Shown piece by piece: positions 1-10,470 of a stretch of DNA of 64,000 nucleotides. The notes under the pieces were generated by a model that did not search any database, was not told the origin of the DNA, and saw only the letters and a list, made by a program, of their open reading frames with translations. The DNA is from Rhynchopus euleeides. Lineage: Eukaryota; Euglenozoa; Diplonemea; Diplonemida; Diplonemidae. Position 1 is the stretch's first letter, and the number at the start of each line of letters is the position of its first letter. Position numbers and translations under genes: made by a program. Location of the stretch: contig OY723289.1 in assembly GCA_963210315.1 (NCBI GenBank), forward strand, positions 868,001-932,000, in the 5' to 3' direction.

Positions 1-1445
1 GCCGAGGTGATGCCCTCTAGCCCCTGTGAAGTGTTGTAGCGAGTAGGAGCAATGTGGATCAAGCAAACTGGCCAGGACCTCGCCCCCACACCGCCCCTGC
101 CCCCAGCCGCTTTTTCCAGGAAATAAAGATTTCCATTATTGCCCTCAATATTGCGGTAATAAGAAAGCTGAGTGTAAATAATGGATGAAGTCACTAAACC
201 CAGGCTATATTCCTGTGACTGCTTTATTTCCTAGTTTTGATAAAAACTTTTTAATTACCGAATGGTCAATAATATCGCCTTTAAGTCTCGTAAAGTGGTT
301 TATTATTACCTCTTGGCTTATGGACTTTCTGCAGGAAACCGGTAATAATGGTTTCAGGACCGGTAATAAATGGATTAAATGGATTTTATTCGCCTGGATT
401 TTACTATTTAATCCACGCCTTTGGGGGTTTGTGCTGCGGGGTGCCAGCGAGGGCATTTTGGGTGCATTTCCAGCTAGGCTCGCCGACTAATGACGAAGGT
501 TGCCGTAATACCGAAGCGCAAATGCCCCTTGACGTGCTTCGGTTGACATGTTGACATTGCATGTGTTCAACATCTTCATCCCCGGCACAGTCAGGTCCGA
601 CCACGACGAGTGGAGGAACTGTGGTCCCGTGTGTGGATCCGCCTGAGCAGTGGTGGCTGACACTCAGTCGCCTTGTGCCGGAGTCCACCCTCGCAGGGGT
701 GGGGTGCAGCCCGGGCCGCTGTCCAGCAAGAACAGCCGCACAGGAGCGTATCTTCAGCTGTGCGGGCTGGCAGTCTGAGAAGAGGCGCAACAGGCTCCAG
801 CCAGAGAAGGTCCATAAGTTGACCACGATCCACCGGCACCGACCTGGTGGTAGGGCCTGGAAGCACCTGCAGTGGGATTAAATGCTGGATTAAATCCTGG
901 ATTAAATGGATTAAATGGACTAAATGGATTATATTCCAGGGTTGTTGGATTATTCCCATCCTTGCCGCCCCCCCCCCCTTCCCGGCCCCCACCTTCCCGG
1001 CCCCCCCCTTCCCGGCCCCCGACCCCCCCCCCCTCCCGGTTGCCCGTTTATTGTCTTGGGCATCGCACCGCTTCTGCAACAATCAGTCATAAGAAATAAG
1101 GTAGGAAAGGCCGAAACTCAGACGCAGTTGCACACAACAAAAATACCAGACGCATACGAACACAGAACTCGGGGAAGTGTGCGGATTTGACGATGCTGTG
1201 GTTGGATAGGGGGGTAATCATATCCCTCGTGAGCATCTGGAGAGAGATGTGCAACTCAAGGCATTTATGGGGAGGGGTATTGGCTTTGCCTCTTCACCCG
1301 GTTGTTGAAGCGGCCTTGTTGTCGTAGCGCCAGCCGTAAGCTGGTCGTATGTATGTGCACAATTTGATCGTTTCAGAAGGCGGGATCACAAAAGCCTCGC
1401 CTTTCCGTTTGCGACTTGTCTCTGAGATTCGATGTCTGTAGACAG
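1..1445. other. No gene recognised
   Basis: No reading frame here looks like a protein I know. Positions about 880-938 hold a degenerate short tandem repeat built on TGGATTAAA, echoed at 366-415. Positions 969-1036 are a C-rich tract with repeated CTTCCCGGCCCC. Confidence 0.5.
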
Positions 1446-1754
1446 CTACAGGGGGGGGGGCGAATAGAATTACTAAGTAATACTATTCAAAACGGCATGT
1501 TTGAAAAATTCCCAAATTTTGGGTTGGGCGCATTCCCCAGTAAGTGGTATTCCACTCCACCGAAATCGAAAAAAAAGTTGATCGTGAACTGGCCTGAACC
1601 AGCGCAGTTCACGATCAACTTTTTTTTCGATTTCGGTGGAGTGGAATACCACTTACTGGGGAATGCGCCCAACCCAAAATTTGGGAATTTTTCAAACATG
1701 CCATTTTGAATAGTATTACTTAGTAATTCTATTCGCCCCCCCCCCCCCCTGTAG
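1446..1754. repeat. 309-bp near-perfect inverted repeat (fold-back element)
   Basis: Arms 1446-1591 and 1605-1754 are reverse complements apart from one visible mismatch and a different length of the outer G/C run (10 G against 14 C). The loop is 13 nt (1592-1604). The ends read CTACAGGG... and ...CCCTGTAG. No target-site duplication is visible. The size and symmetry fit a fold-back transposable element or a MITE joined head to head. No coding capacity is credible. Confidence 0.9.
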
Positions 1755-3009
1755 GGAATCTTCGAAGCATTCAACAAGAATCGCGGGAGCATCATTTCAT
1801 CTCTTCAATCAGCAAGGCAGGGGGCTATAGAAACCGTGCAGATTCACATGTTGTGGGGGGGCTGGTGGGGATGAAAGATTGAACGGCGGCGGTTCGTATC
1901 ACGATGGCCAATCCTGCGAAACACCGCACACACACAGACGCACACCTAGAGAGCAGAGAAATAGTTGCATGCATGAAACAAGACACAAGGACAATACTCA
2001 CCGAAACAAAAAGTAGCGAACTGAAATGAAGGCAAGTGGTGCGGGGATTGTTTTTTTCCGGCGAGGCATAAGAGGATGGATGGATGAGCGGATGGGTGGG
2101 TGCAGGAGAGGGTCAGAGTGCAATGACCCCCCACCCCGCCCCGCCCCTCCCAGAAAAGATAACTGTGGTTGGGTGCCCTGAGTCTCTGTCTGTGGACCAC
2201 AGAGAGGGAGAGTCACCCTGTGCTCGGGCCACGCTCCGCACTGCCATGGGCTTACTCAAAACTCATTCCACACATTCACTTATGGATTTCGAGTGCAGCA
2301 GCAACTCCCACCCGGTTGGGCTGTCATAAAACCTGAAGACACCCTCATCTGAGGAACTGAGATCCCTGGTTGTCCGTCATGGCTGAAGCAAACGGGTGTT
2401 GAAACCATTCAATTTTTCATTCGGGTTTGCGGCTGGGGTGGCAAGGCCTCTGGGTGAGGATTGCCGCGCGATTGGGGGGGGGGGAGAGAGAGAGAGATGG
2501 GGATAGCCCGCCGGGTAGCCCTGCTTGAAATCCCTAAAATGTGTCTGTAAGTTTCCGATTTTCTTATCACTCCTGCAAGCAGAGGAATTCTGACAAACAC
2601 CATGTCTATTGTGGGTTTGATTTCTTTCCGGAGGGGGGTTTCCAGGGGGGGGGGGGTGAAAATAGAAAGTGGCTGCTGTTCCACAAGGGTGCGGTGCGGG
2701 GGGGTCTTCTGGCTTCACAATGTGATTCACTCTCGGCCTGTTTCCTTGGCAGACAAGTGTGTCTGCGAGACAGGCCACAATATACACAGCAGATGCACAC
2801 CTCATAGGCCGAGCAGCTCTGCAGCTTCACTGCAAAACGCCGGTCGTGGTGGAGGGTATGCTGTATGGCATTTCGTTGCGTGTGTGTGGATGTGCACGGT
2901 TCTCCCAACACTCGTCGGTGCAGGGGAGGAGGGTGGGGTGGGGTGCTCTGTGAGTGCCCGTTCTGATGCCGAGAGGGGAATCACGGACAATACGACGCAA
3001 ATCCTCTGC

Positions 3010-3954
3010 TCAGCAGCAGATAGGGGGGCAGGGTCTGGGGGATATTTGGTTCTGCACTGGCTTGTAGGATTGTAGCCTTGTGAGGTGTGAGGTGTCCACG
3101 AAGCAACTCTTTGCCTTCGGATGTCTTCTTTGCGATACCAGGAGACTGGTCAAACACAAGACTACCACTACAATATCACCCACAATTCTTCCAACGGTGG
3201 ATGGGGTTCGATGACCATCCCGAGTGCGGTGACGTATTGTCAGGCGACTTGGCATCACTATTTTAGAATCACATAGGTGAATGCGATACAGCTGACCCAG
3301 GTTTGGCCCGACAAGACGCTCGAGAGGGGGGTTCCCTCTGAAAAACTCACACAGCAACGAGGTGCAGAATATTGGGCTGGTTGGTTGTTTTGTGCGCAAA
3401 GCCGGAATGTGGTGTCGGGCCACATGTGTCAGTCTGATGAAGATGGGGTGCATCACACACCCCCCACCTGCAGCAGGGCAGAACAAGGCACCGATCCAAA
3501 GAAAGTTCGGCTCCACTCCCAAACGACCTGGCGATATTTTGTTGCGTTGCCTTGACAAGATCTTGTTGATGTAGAAAATTATGGTGAAGAAGGACGCGAG
3601 CATCCATCTGAAACAAAACATCAGGGGGGCGGGGATACGAAACACGGTGGAAAAACTTGGATACAGTGCAGACATGGCACAGGCCTTTTGCGAAGTTCCG
3701 AAGGGAGTAGCGAACATGTCGAGAAGAGAAAAGACAAAAGGTCCGGCAGCGGGCGCTACAGTGTGCTGCTGGCCTCCGATGTATCTGTGCCACATCCCGA
3801 GGGGCCAGTTGGCCTGCTCTTCGTTATTCTTTTGCCACACTCCATAGGATACCACGATAAGACTTGTGCACACACGCGGGCATCCGAGCGCTATCGATCG
3901 CAACAGGGGCAGGATGGGAGCACACTCGATAGAAAAACCGGGGGTGGAGGGCAA
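3010..3954 (-). CDS. Possible hypothetical protein, 314 codons
   Basis: This is an uninterrupted frame of 314 codons with two rather hydrophobic stretches (around residues 75-90 and 108-130, the second rich in F, M, I and L). I recognise no domain. A second minus-strand frame stays open across 3347-3793, which lowers the chance that this one is real. It could be an exon of an intron-containing membrane protein or chance. Only transcript evidence would decide. Confidence 0.18.
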   Translation of the reverse strand: MPSTPGFSIECAPILPLLRSIALGCPRVCTSLIVVSYGVWQKNNEEQANWPLGMWHRYIGGQQHTVAPAAGPFVFSLLDMFATPFGTSQKACAMSALYPSFSTVFRIPAPLMFCFRWMLASFFTIIFYINKILSRQRNKISPGRLGVEPNFLWIGALFCPAAGGGCVMHPIFIRLTHVARHHIPALRTKQPTSPIFCTSLLCEFFRGNPPLERLVGPNLGQLYRIHLCDSKIVMPSRLTIRHRTRDGHRTPSTVGRIVGDIVVVVLCLTSLLVSQRRHPKAKSCFVDTSHLTRLQSYKPVQNQISPRPCPPICC

Positions 3955-5962
3955 AAATCATCACATCAAAGACCAAGTGGAAGAAGAACAACATGAACAA
4001 TACGAAGGAAGGCAAAGAAACACTGTCGGGTCATTCTCGGATAGTGGGGTGGGGGATGTGGGGCCTTCTGATCCTAAGAAGGCGACGTTCACCGTGGGAG
4101 AGCAAGGGAGCCAGCCCTCACTCTGGGGCCTCTGGCGCTGGAAAAAGCACAAGGTGGTGTTTTGTGTATCAACAGCCAACAGACTGTGTGCGTAAGATAC
4201 GGTACAATCAGACTGTGGCGTGCACACCCCTTCTTAAAGAAGGCGATATCGGGCATGCGAGGAAATCGCACTCATTTTCGCTGCCAGGCCAAACCACCCA
4301 AGGTGGCAATCATAAAGATTCCTTCGGGTGATGCTTTCGCTCCTCACCCTCAGGCCGCCGAAAGGCCAGGCCACCGAGGGTGGCCAATACCCCACAGAGC
4401 CTTCGCTAGTTTTGCAAGGTTGCTTGGCAAAACTTGGGGGGTGGGGGGTGAGGGGTGAGGGAGGGGAGGGGGGGGGGGGCGAGGGCACAGTGACCCCCCG
4501 ACAGTGTTTCTTTGCTATGTTCTGGTGCCCTGCAGAAAGAGAGGCCCGGGGTGGGAGGGGGTGGGGGGGGGGGTAGAGGTGGGGGGCAGGCTTGCGTGTT
4601 GGTGCCGTTGCGTTCGGGCTGCGCTGCTCTGGGCAGCCGGCCTCCATGCAGGCACGCACTGCGATCCGTCTCCCACCGCCCCGCAACACCCCGGGCTGCC
4701 TTCGCCAGTGCGCCGAGTTCCTTTCTTGTAGAGGCGGGGTGTGCACCACACATGGGTGGCATGTAGCGCACTCCTCACCCGGACCCTGTCACAAACTGTG
4801 TGTGTCACGACGGTGAAGTCGTAAATCGGCAGATACCTGACCCATGCTGAACATTTGCAGCCCACACACATGGGGGCACGGCTGCAGGATCCTCCCCGTG
4901 GCTGTAATTTGTCAATTACTCCACGAGTTTTGGTTGTTTCTTCATGTTCTTCCATGCGGGGGGGGTGCGGCAGGAAAGCACGTTCCTTCCGAACCCCACG
5001 CCCACCGAATGGCCTGTATCACGACGGAAAGCAGTGAGACTTCCGAATATAAAAAGATATAGCACCTCCGACACGACCTGCGTGGGCAGTTGTGCGCCGC
5101 ATGTGTGTACAATTGCCGTGACACAAAACAAGTTCTCGCAACACTTTGCTTTTGCATCCAAGAGAGAGAGAGAGACAGTAAAGAGTCCATCCTCGAACGA
5201 AGCCCTCCGAACAACGCGGCCGGGGAAGGAAAATCACAACAGAACATATGAAGGCAGACGGGTGGGGGGGGGGGGGTATTTGGATAATAGCAAGAAGACC
5301 TTTTCATTCAATTTCAGTGGCCCGATGATGAGTGGGGAGGGGGGTGGTTCCTGGGTGCAGTGAATACTGTTGTTGTGGCGGTGGGTGGCAAGGAGAGGTC
5401 ACAAGAAACCCCATGAAGAAAGACCAGATTCATTCGTTGAGTGATATTTTTTTAAGAGATTCGACGTGTGAAAGATATTGCAGCTGGGAGGCGGTGCATT
5501 CCATCCAAATAAAAATCAGTTGGACAGCTCACACGCACACAATCACACCATGACTCACACTCACACGATAAGACTGTTTTTTTGATTCCCCATCGGATGA
5601 TGGAACAGCTAAAAGCTTGCATGTTTTTCCGCCCCCCCCCCCCCCCCGCTCAAAAAACAATGCAAAAAACTGCAAAACCAGTGCTCTCGCTGGTCGCCAC
5701 GATCTGACAAACGGCATGGCGAATTTTGAGGTCGAAAAAAAGAGGCGGAAAAAAAATTTCGCAGGCGCTTCGCGCCTGCGGCGTCGATCACGTCGACACG
5801 TGACACACTGAGTGGACAGCATATAACCTGCCCCACACTGATGTGGGCTTCATCGTCCGGCAGACATCGTGTGCCGCAGCCATGCAGTGCATGGACGGTG
5901 GTGAGAGACTCATCCGACAGGCAGTTCCCTCGCCGTCTTGAGGACCTTCTGGAGGTTTCAAA

Positions 5963-6023
5963 CAGGGGGGTCTGGGGGGCGGTGCCCCCCAGCCGCCGGA
6001 GGCCACGGTAGTGAGCATCTGTT
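5963..6023 (-). repeat. ~61-bp dispersed GC-hairpin motif, copy 1
   Basis: On the minus strand it runs from a TGTTCACTACCGTGG-like start (here with one change), through GCCTCCGGCGGCTGGGG, to a GGGGGGC/GCCCCCC stem and ...CCCCCCTG. Six more copies lie at 27853, 28012, 29375, 30514, 45183 and 45308. Function unknown; it would form a strong hairpin in RNA or single-stranded DNA. Confidence 0.8.
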
Positions 6024-6250
6024 CATTGTGGGCGCACAGTTTCTCAATTGTATCCATAGTCGTAGGGCTGAACGCACGTTCAGCCACCGAGGGCTCAGGG
6101 AGTACGCGATGTTGCACCGTACTACACAGCACTGGGTATTTCACCCATCTCCCGAGGAGAAATATGGGAGACCGTCCTTTTCCGGGCTCCACCAGCAATT
6201 TTGGCCCCTGTGAGGACAATACACTCCTTCAAGTGCGGAGAAATCCGCCA

Positions 6251-6384
6251 CACGGTGGACTCCAGCGGCCCTAGCGGGAGTCTGGGAGCGGGAGTCTGAG
6301 AGGGTGTCAAAGACTCCCGCTAGGGGGAGTCTGACTCCCCCTAGCGGGAGTCTTTTCACCTATTTTCATCCATTTTTCCCATGA
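6251..6384 (+). repeat. E1 left terminal inverted repeat with palindrome array
   Basis: It begins CACGGTGGACTCCAGCGG, followed by about five GACTCCCGCTAG/CTAGCGGGAGTC half-sites and a shared inner block ending TTTTTCCCATGA. It matches 9561-9716 in reverse complement except for different palindrome numbers. The palindromes are plausible binding sites for one of the two E1 proteins (inference). Confidence 0.85.
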
Positions 6385-6494
6385 TATAGTTACAGTCTAC
6401 TGGCGTGGGGGGTAAAATCATGCGGGGGGAAGGTGGAAGAGGGATGGGGAGGGGCTTGTTTTGCTTCTGTCAGTTTCCCCGGACTCTGGACTAC

Positions 6495-8255
6495 CTACCT
6501 ATCCTCCTGGTAGCGGCTGCACCTGCGGAGGTGAGCGGTTAGAATTTGAGGTGTCAAAGTGCGGCCGTCGCCTGTCGTAGTTGTGTTACACCTTGGGCAA
6601 GACAAACCATCCTGCAGGCTTTCCTCATCTTCTTCGTCAGAACTGTCATCCCCCTCCTGCTGTGCGCGTTGGTCAAGCGTGCTCAAAGTCGCCTCGGATG
6701 ACACGAATGGTGTGAAAGTCGCCCCCAGCGGGATTGGCATTTTGCACAAGCAGAGCGATAATTTGCGGTGTCCTTCGGGGAACCGGAACAGGAAGTAGGG
6801 CGCGCTGCTGGGTTCAACGAAGTCCTGTGTGTTGCAGTGCACAAACCCCTTCTGCAGCTGTGTCAACTGTGTGCAAAGAACATACACAGCCAATCTATGA
6901 GCGTGTCGGGTGTGCAGACACGGACACAGAATGACTTCTCTATACCCGAGGATCCCGTCCTGCGACAGGTGCGCAACCTTCCAAGGCATGCCCGATTCGC
7001 GCCGCTTCTCTTCTGCCATTGCAAGATCTCTCTCGTAAGTTGCGGAGCTGGCGATTGTAACGGCATCTTTCTTGCGATGTCCGTTCTCTGCTTCTTCAAA
7101 TTCGTCGTTGTTCTGCAGAGGCACTGCATCTTCTGGAGCCCACCAATGATGGAGACTGTGTACGTAGGCATTGCGCGTTGATCCCTTTTCGGCATGCTCC
7201 ATCAACCAGTGAAATATATGCCCTGAGATCCGAGCACGCAAGAAGGGAATCCGGGCTGACTCATCCTTGCATCCCCAGAAGCGCCAGGGGATGTCTGCAT
7301 ACCGGAAATGCATGAGGTCTGCAAGGGAGACAAAGAGGTAGCGGAACAAGCCCTTGTAGGTGGTGTCCTGTGACATGGCAAGCACGACCTTCCGGAACTG
7401 AGCACCTGTCCCATTCTGCGACACATTCAGTGCAAGGTTTGTACAGGTCTTGTCGAATATTTTTTTTGTTGTCTCATCCAGTACCCTGATCAGCCGCATG
7501 GCGAGCCCCTTGCAGTCATGGAGTGCTGGGGTGACGTAGCGGGCATTGGGAAGCACACCTGCCAAGAGGGAGGGGTAGCCAGCCTCTTTCATCTCAGAGA
7601 GAGTCAGGTGCGGGTATCGATGCACCTGTTGATACCAGCGTTCTTCTGGGATGTCGCACAGTGAGCATCGGTGCCCTCGCCCCCCGCATCGCCTCATTGT
7701 TGCCCACTGCTCAGCATGGTCGGCGGTTATTCTTGCTATGGACACACTCGCGACATGCACCCCTCGGAAGATTTTCGCTTTGTGCAGCCTCATGATCTGT
7801 TGCAGCAACGCGTGATTTTGGAACAGCTTGTGATCACCTTTCGGAAGGTCTGAGAAAGTAATACCCGGCGCAGTCATCGTGTTTTCGGGATTGATGACCC
7901 CGAGAGACAGACGGACACGTGCGTTATCGGAACGTAATGAATTACGTGGCGTGTATCCGTCCGTGTACATGACGCCGAGAAGTGGCACGCTACACTGCAT
8001 TGTCGATGATTCTCCCGCCTCTTCTTCGAGGAACTCAAATGCCCCGAGCAAACCACGGGAAAGGCGCCATTCAACACGTTCGCAGGCAGGCTTCTCCATT
8101 TCGCGGAGTCGCTTTCGTGACACACCCAGGTTCTCACCAACACGCTCCTTATGAAGCTGGTTGACCTTGGCGAGTGTCCGTTGAGACATCCGAAGGGCAT
8201 GCCGGTTGGCAGCAAGAGTCTCCCCGACACTCTTCGCTTCATTTGCATTCGACAT
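6495..8255 (-). CDS. E1 transposase-like protein, 586 aa (putative D-D-E, CACTA/RAG-like)
   Basis: Start chosen at 8255 (MSNANEAKSVGE), where similarity to the E2 protein begins; an earlier in-frame Met exists at 8342. Visible motifs: TDGYTP (Asp99), TADHAEQW (Asp179), a CSLC zinc-type pair (197-200), LHDCKG (His246) and FEEAENGHRKK (acidic residues 387-390). D - D - CxxC - H - E in this order resembles CACTA/RAG-type transposases; this assignment is inference from motif order, not a search result. A second Cys-rich segment follows (CPC, CLC), then an acidic stretch and a C-terminal finger of CPRC...HLRRC form. Residues 9-120 and 430-540 align with the E2 protein; the core between them is missing from E2. 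The gene lies 203 bp downstream of the 333-residue gene. Confidence 0.75.
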   Translation of the reverse strand: MSNANEAKSVGETLAANRHALRMSQRTLAKVNQLHKERVGENLGVSRKRLREMEKPACERVEWRLSRGLLGAFEFLEEEAGESSTMQCSVPLLGVMYTDGYTPRNSLRSDNARVRLSLGVINPENTMTAPGITFSDLPKGDHKLFQNHALLQQIMRLHKAKIFRGVHVASVSIARITADHAEQWATMRRCGGRGHRCSLCDIPEERWYQQVHRYPHLTLSEMKEAGYPSLLAGVLPNARYVTPALHDCKGLAMRLIRVLDETTKKIFDKTCTNLALNVSQNGTGAQFRKVVLAMSQDTTYKGLFRYLFVSLADLMHFRYADIPWRFWGCKDESARIPFLRARISGHIFHWLMEHAEKGSTRNAYVHSLHHWWAPEDAVPLQNNDEFEEAENGHRKKDAVTIASSATYERDLAMAEEKRRESGMPWKVAHLSQDGILGYREVILCPCLHTRHAHRLAVYVLCTQLTQLQKGFVHCNTQDFVEPSSAPYFLFRFPEGHRKLSLCLCKMPIPLGATFTPFVSSEATLSTLDQRAQQEGDDSSDEEDEESLQDGLSCPRCNTTTTGDGRTLTPQILTAHLRRCSRYQEDR

Positions 8256-8458
8256 GGTTCGATGGCATGGGTCTTGAAAATACCCCCTGTGACACCTGTG
8301 AGAGCGAGTGTGAGTGGAGCCGAATAAGGTTGCAACACACACACCACGTCAGATGTAGCCAAGCGAAAAAACTGTCGATGTTTTGGAGTGTGGGGTTTGT
8401 GGCTTCCATGACAGTCTGATCATTCAACTTCCGCAGGCTGATGCACAGCCAGCTTCCC

Positions 8459-9460
8459 TCAGAGGGTGTCCATGTCGTCCTCCTCCACTGTGATGGCCTG
8501 CGGGATGCTCGGAGGGGCTTCTTCCTCTGTGTCGGGGACCTCAGGCTGTGCGAGGTCGATCCCCAGCAGGTCCTTGTACCTCCCCACGGTGGAGGTGTTG
8601 GCCTGGCCTGAGCCGGTCACCGTGGCGCGGGGCTGTTCCAAAGGAACGGTGACCTTCCACAGGGCCAACTGCCCCTCCACCTGCTCGCAGGTGATGGGCT
8701 CGCCATCGGCAGGGCTCCTGGGGAGGAAATAGGTGGCGGTGTATGTGCCGCTGGGGATTGTCGAACCCTCGTGGACCACGCGAAGACACGTCAGCGACAC
8801 CTGCAGGCCTGTCACTGAAAACTCAACCCGGGTCAACAGCCCCTCGAGCATCACCACATGCACGTTGGCTGCCCCAGGCAACGGGGTGACCACCGGGAAG
8901 TGCTGCATCACATTCTTCGTCGTAGTATCCTCCTCCTGCTGCACGGCAGTGTACACGTTGTTCATCTCGACCTCCTTGTAGGCCGGGGCAAGCGCAGCAA
9001 GGACCCGCTGGTACAGCGGATTCTTCTTGTGGCCCTCCTCCGCCCAAGCCAAGGGCATCTTTGGCTTGAGGGTGACACCCACCAACTTGGTGTCTTGCAC
9101 CTTCCCGCGCTTCACCTCAACCCTGTAGGTGGCGGGGAGGGTGCCGTCCTTCTGCATCATCTCGACCTCCCTCACAGCGAGCTTGTCCATGTCAGGGAAT
9201 ACGGCGGTGATGGCGTTGGCCACCTGGGGGCTGTGCTTGTTGATCTCCTTGCCGGTCAACACCGTTGCTAGGAGCCTTCTAATGGATCCCAGTGTCAGCA
9301 CACTTCCCCCTTTTTTAACGAGGAAGGCCGTGCAAAAATCAGCCACAATGTTCGTCGCCTCCGCAGCCTCGGGACTCTCTGCGCTCTTCTTCTTCTTACT
9401 CGACTTCGCCGCCGGCTTCGCTGCCACCTTCACTGCCGGCTTCGTTGTCGTCTTCCCCAT
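8459..9460 (-). CDS. E1 accessory protein, 333 aa, family unknown
   Basis: The Met at 9460 has a good context (ACAAAAATGGGG). The protein has a Lys/Ala-rich basic N-terminus (residues 1-27), a small helical-looking region with VKKGGSV and TGKEIN (about 45-75), a beta-rich C-terminal half, then a conserved GRYKDLLGID motif before a strongly acidic tail. The E2 protein at 39909-40931 shares this plan: basic start, ITGKPIK, and GKFTDLLDGD before an acidic end. Keeping both genes in two diverged elements suggests a required partner, perhaps a DNA-binding or end-synapsis factor for the terminal palindromes. That role is inference; I recognise no known family. Confidence 0.8.
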   Translation of the reverse strand: MGKTTTKPAVKVAAKPAAKSSKKKKSAESPEAAEATNIVADFCTAFLVKKGGSVLTLGSIRRLLATVLTGKEINKHSPQVANAITAVFPDMDKLAVREVEMMQKDGTLPATYRVEVKRGKVQDTKLVGVTLKPKMPLAWAEEGHKKNPLYQRVLAALAPAYKEVEMNNVYTAVQQEEDTTTKNVMQHFPVVTPLPGAANVHVVMLEGLLTRVEFSVTGLQVSLTCLRVVHEGSTIPSGTYTATYFLPRSPADGEPITCEQVEGQLALWKVTVPLEQPRATVTGSGQANTSTVGRYKDLLGIDLAQPEVPDTEEEAPPSIPQAITVEEDDMDTL

Positions 9461-9560
9461 TTTTGTGAATCAGGTCTGCGAGCTGGGATGGGTGGAAACG
9501 TCCGTTTGGTGTGTGTGTGTGTGGCTGTACTTCAGTGACGAGTGCCACATTGCATAGGTA

Positions 9561-9716
9561 TCATGGGAAAAATGAGTGAAAATAGGTGAAAAGACTCCCG
9601 CTAGGGGGAGTCAGACTCCCGCTAGCGGGAGTATAGACTCCCGCTAGCGGGAGTTGGACTCCCCCTAGTTGAGACTCCCGAAAAGGGTTACCCTACCCCC
9701 GCTGGAGTCCACCGTG
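9561..9716 (-). repeat. E1 right terminal inverted repeat with palindrome array
   Basis: Reverse complement of the left end. Read inward from 9716 it starts CACGGTGGACTCCAGCGG, then has a short private segment (GGTTACCCTACC on the plus strand) and perfect palindromes of the GACTCCCGCTAGCGGGAGTC type. The private segment recurs in the small palindrome at 30040-30089. Confidence 0.85.
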
Positions 9717-10470
9717 CACGTGAAAAAAATTCCGGGGAAAAAAAAGGCGAAATTCGCCACGCAAAAAATTGCCGTGAAAAAAAAAGGCGAAAAAAACCAC
9801 TTTTTCGCCACCGCGAGAGCACTGTGCAAAACGCAGTAATATTCAACTAATAAACCTCTCTCTCTCGGACCGGACTCCCCTCGCCCACCCCACCCACCCA
9901 CCCACCATTGCACACTGCTGACTACATAAGAACGAATACACATCACACACCCCTCTTCCCTATTACCCTGGCAGTGGAACCTGCTCTATGATGGGCCCGA
10001 AGACTATGCTGCGAGGAGCCTTTCTTCCTTTCTTTCGCGTGACTGAGAGAGCGCTTTGTTATATTTTCGTTCACCCGGGCCGTGGAGAGGTTGCCTACAC
10101 ACTCTGCAGAACGCACGCCCCCCACACACCCACCCCTCCCGCCCCCTCCCGTACACCCCTTCACCAGGCGAGGAAAGCTATGGAATCAGTTCGGTCCGCT
10201 CTGCATACCCCCCCCTCACTGCTGTTTTGGCGACTAACGGCACCTTACGATACTGAGCCAGGCAACAACAGAGGTGGTATGAGAAGCAAGAATGGTGTGA
10301 CTGCATAGTATGCCTGATCGCAATGGGGAGGGGGTATTGATAACCGCTGCCGTGATTTTCTCAGGAAATAGCATCGAGTGACCGCAAGGGTGGGGGGGGG
10401 TGGGGGGGTGGGGGGGGAATCCCTCAGAACCCGCCTCCTTCCGGCCAGCACCGCCCCTCCCTCAGGAAGA
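9717..10470. other. Intergenic, no gene seen
   Basis: It starts with an A-rich block of repeated GGCGAAA/TTCGCC pieces (9720-9810) and continues with pyrimidine-rich and CCCA-repeat DNA. It lies between E1 and the 3' end of the membrane-protein gene, so it probably holds that gene's 3' UTR. Confidence 0.5.

Larger units (their letters stand above)
1755..6250. other. Long stretch without a confident gene
   Basis: G-rich runs (2474-2483, 2647-2657, 4470-4480, 5263-5273), GA-rich tracts near 2485 and 5161, and a GC hairpin at about 5761-5780 are present. One weak open frame (3010-3954) is listed separately. Intron-containing genes cannot be excluded because no exon here resembles a known protein. 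Confidence 0.4.
6251..9716 (-). mobile_element. E1: two-gene DNA transposon, CACGGTG ends, apparently complete
   Basis: A 3466-bp unit whose two ends are inverted repeats starting CACGGTGGACTCCAGCGG. Inside the ends are palindromic repeats of the type GACTCCCGCTAGCGGGAGTC. Two genes lie on the minus strand: a 333-residue protein (9460-8459), then a 586-residue transposase-like protein (8255-6495). The nearby element E2 (39523-42457) has the same heptamer, the same gene order and homologous proteins but different palindromes. No target-site duplication is visible (flanks CCA and CAC). The terminal heptamer resembles Transib ends and RAG signal sequences, which begin CAC and end TG. Function is inferred from structure. 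Confidence 0.85.

Noticed and set aside
9697..9716. Telomere-like GGGTTACCCTA at the E1 end
   Set aside because: A single short inverted piece shared with the 30040 palindrome; not a tandem telomeric array.
6246..9721. Target-site duplication around E1
   Set aside because: Flanks CGCCA and CACGT do not match at any length from 2 to 9 bp.
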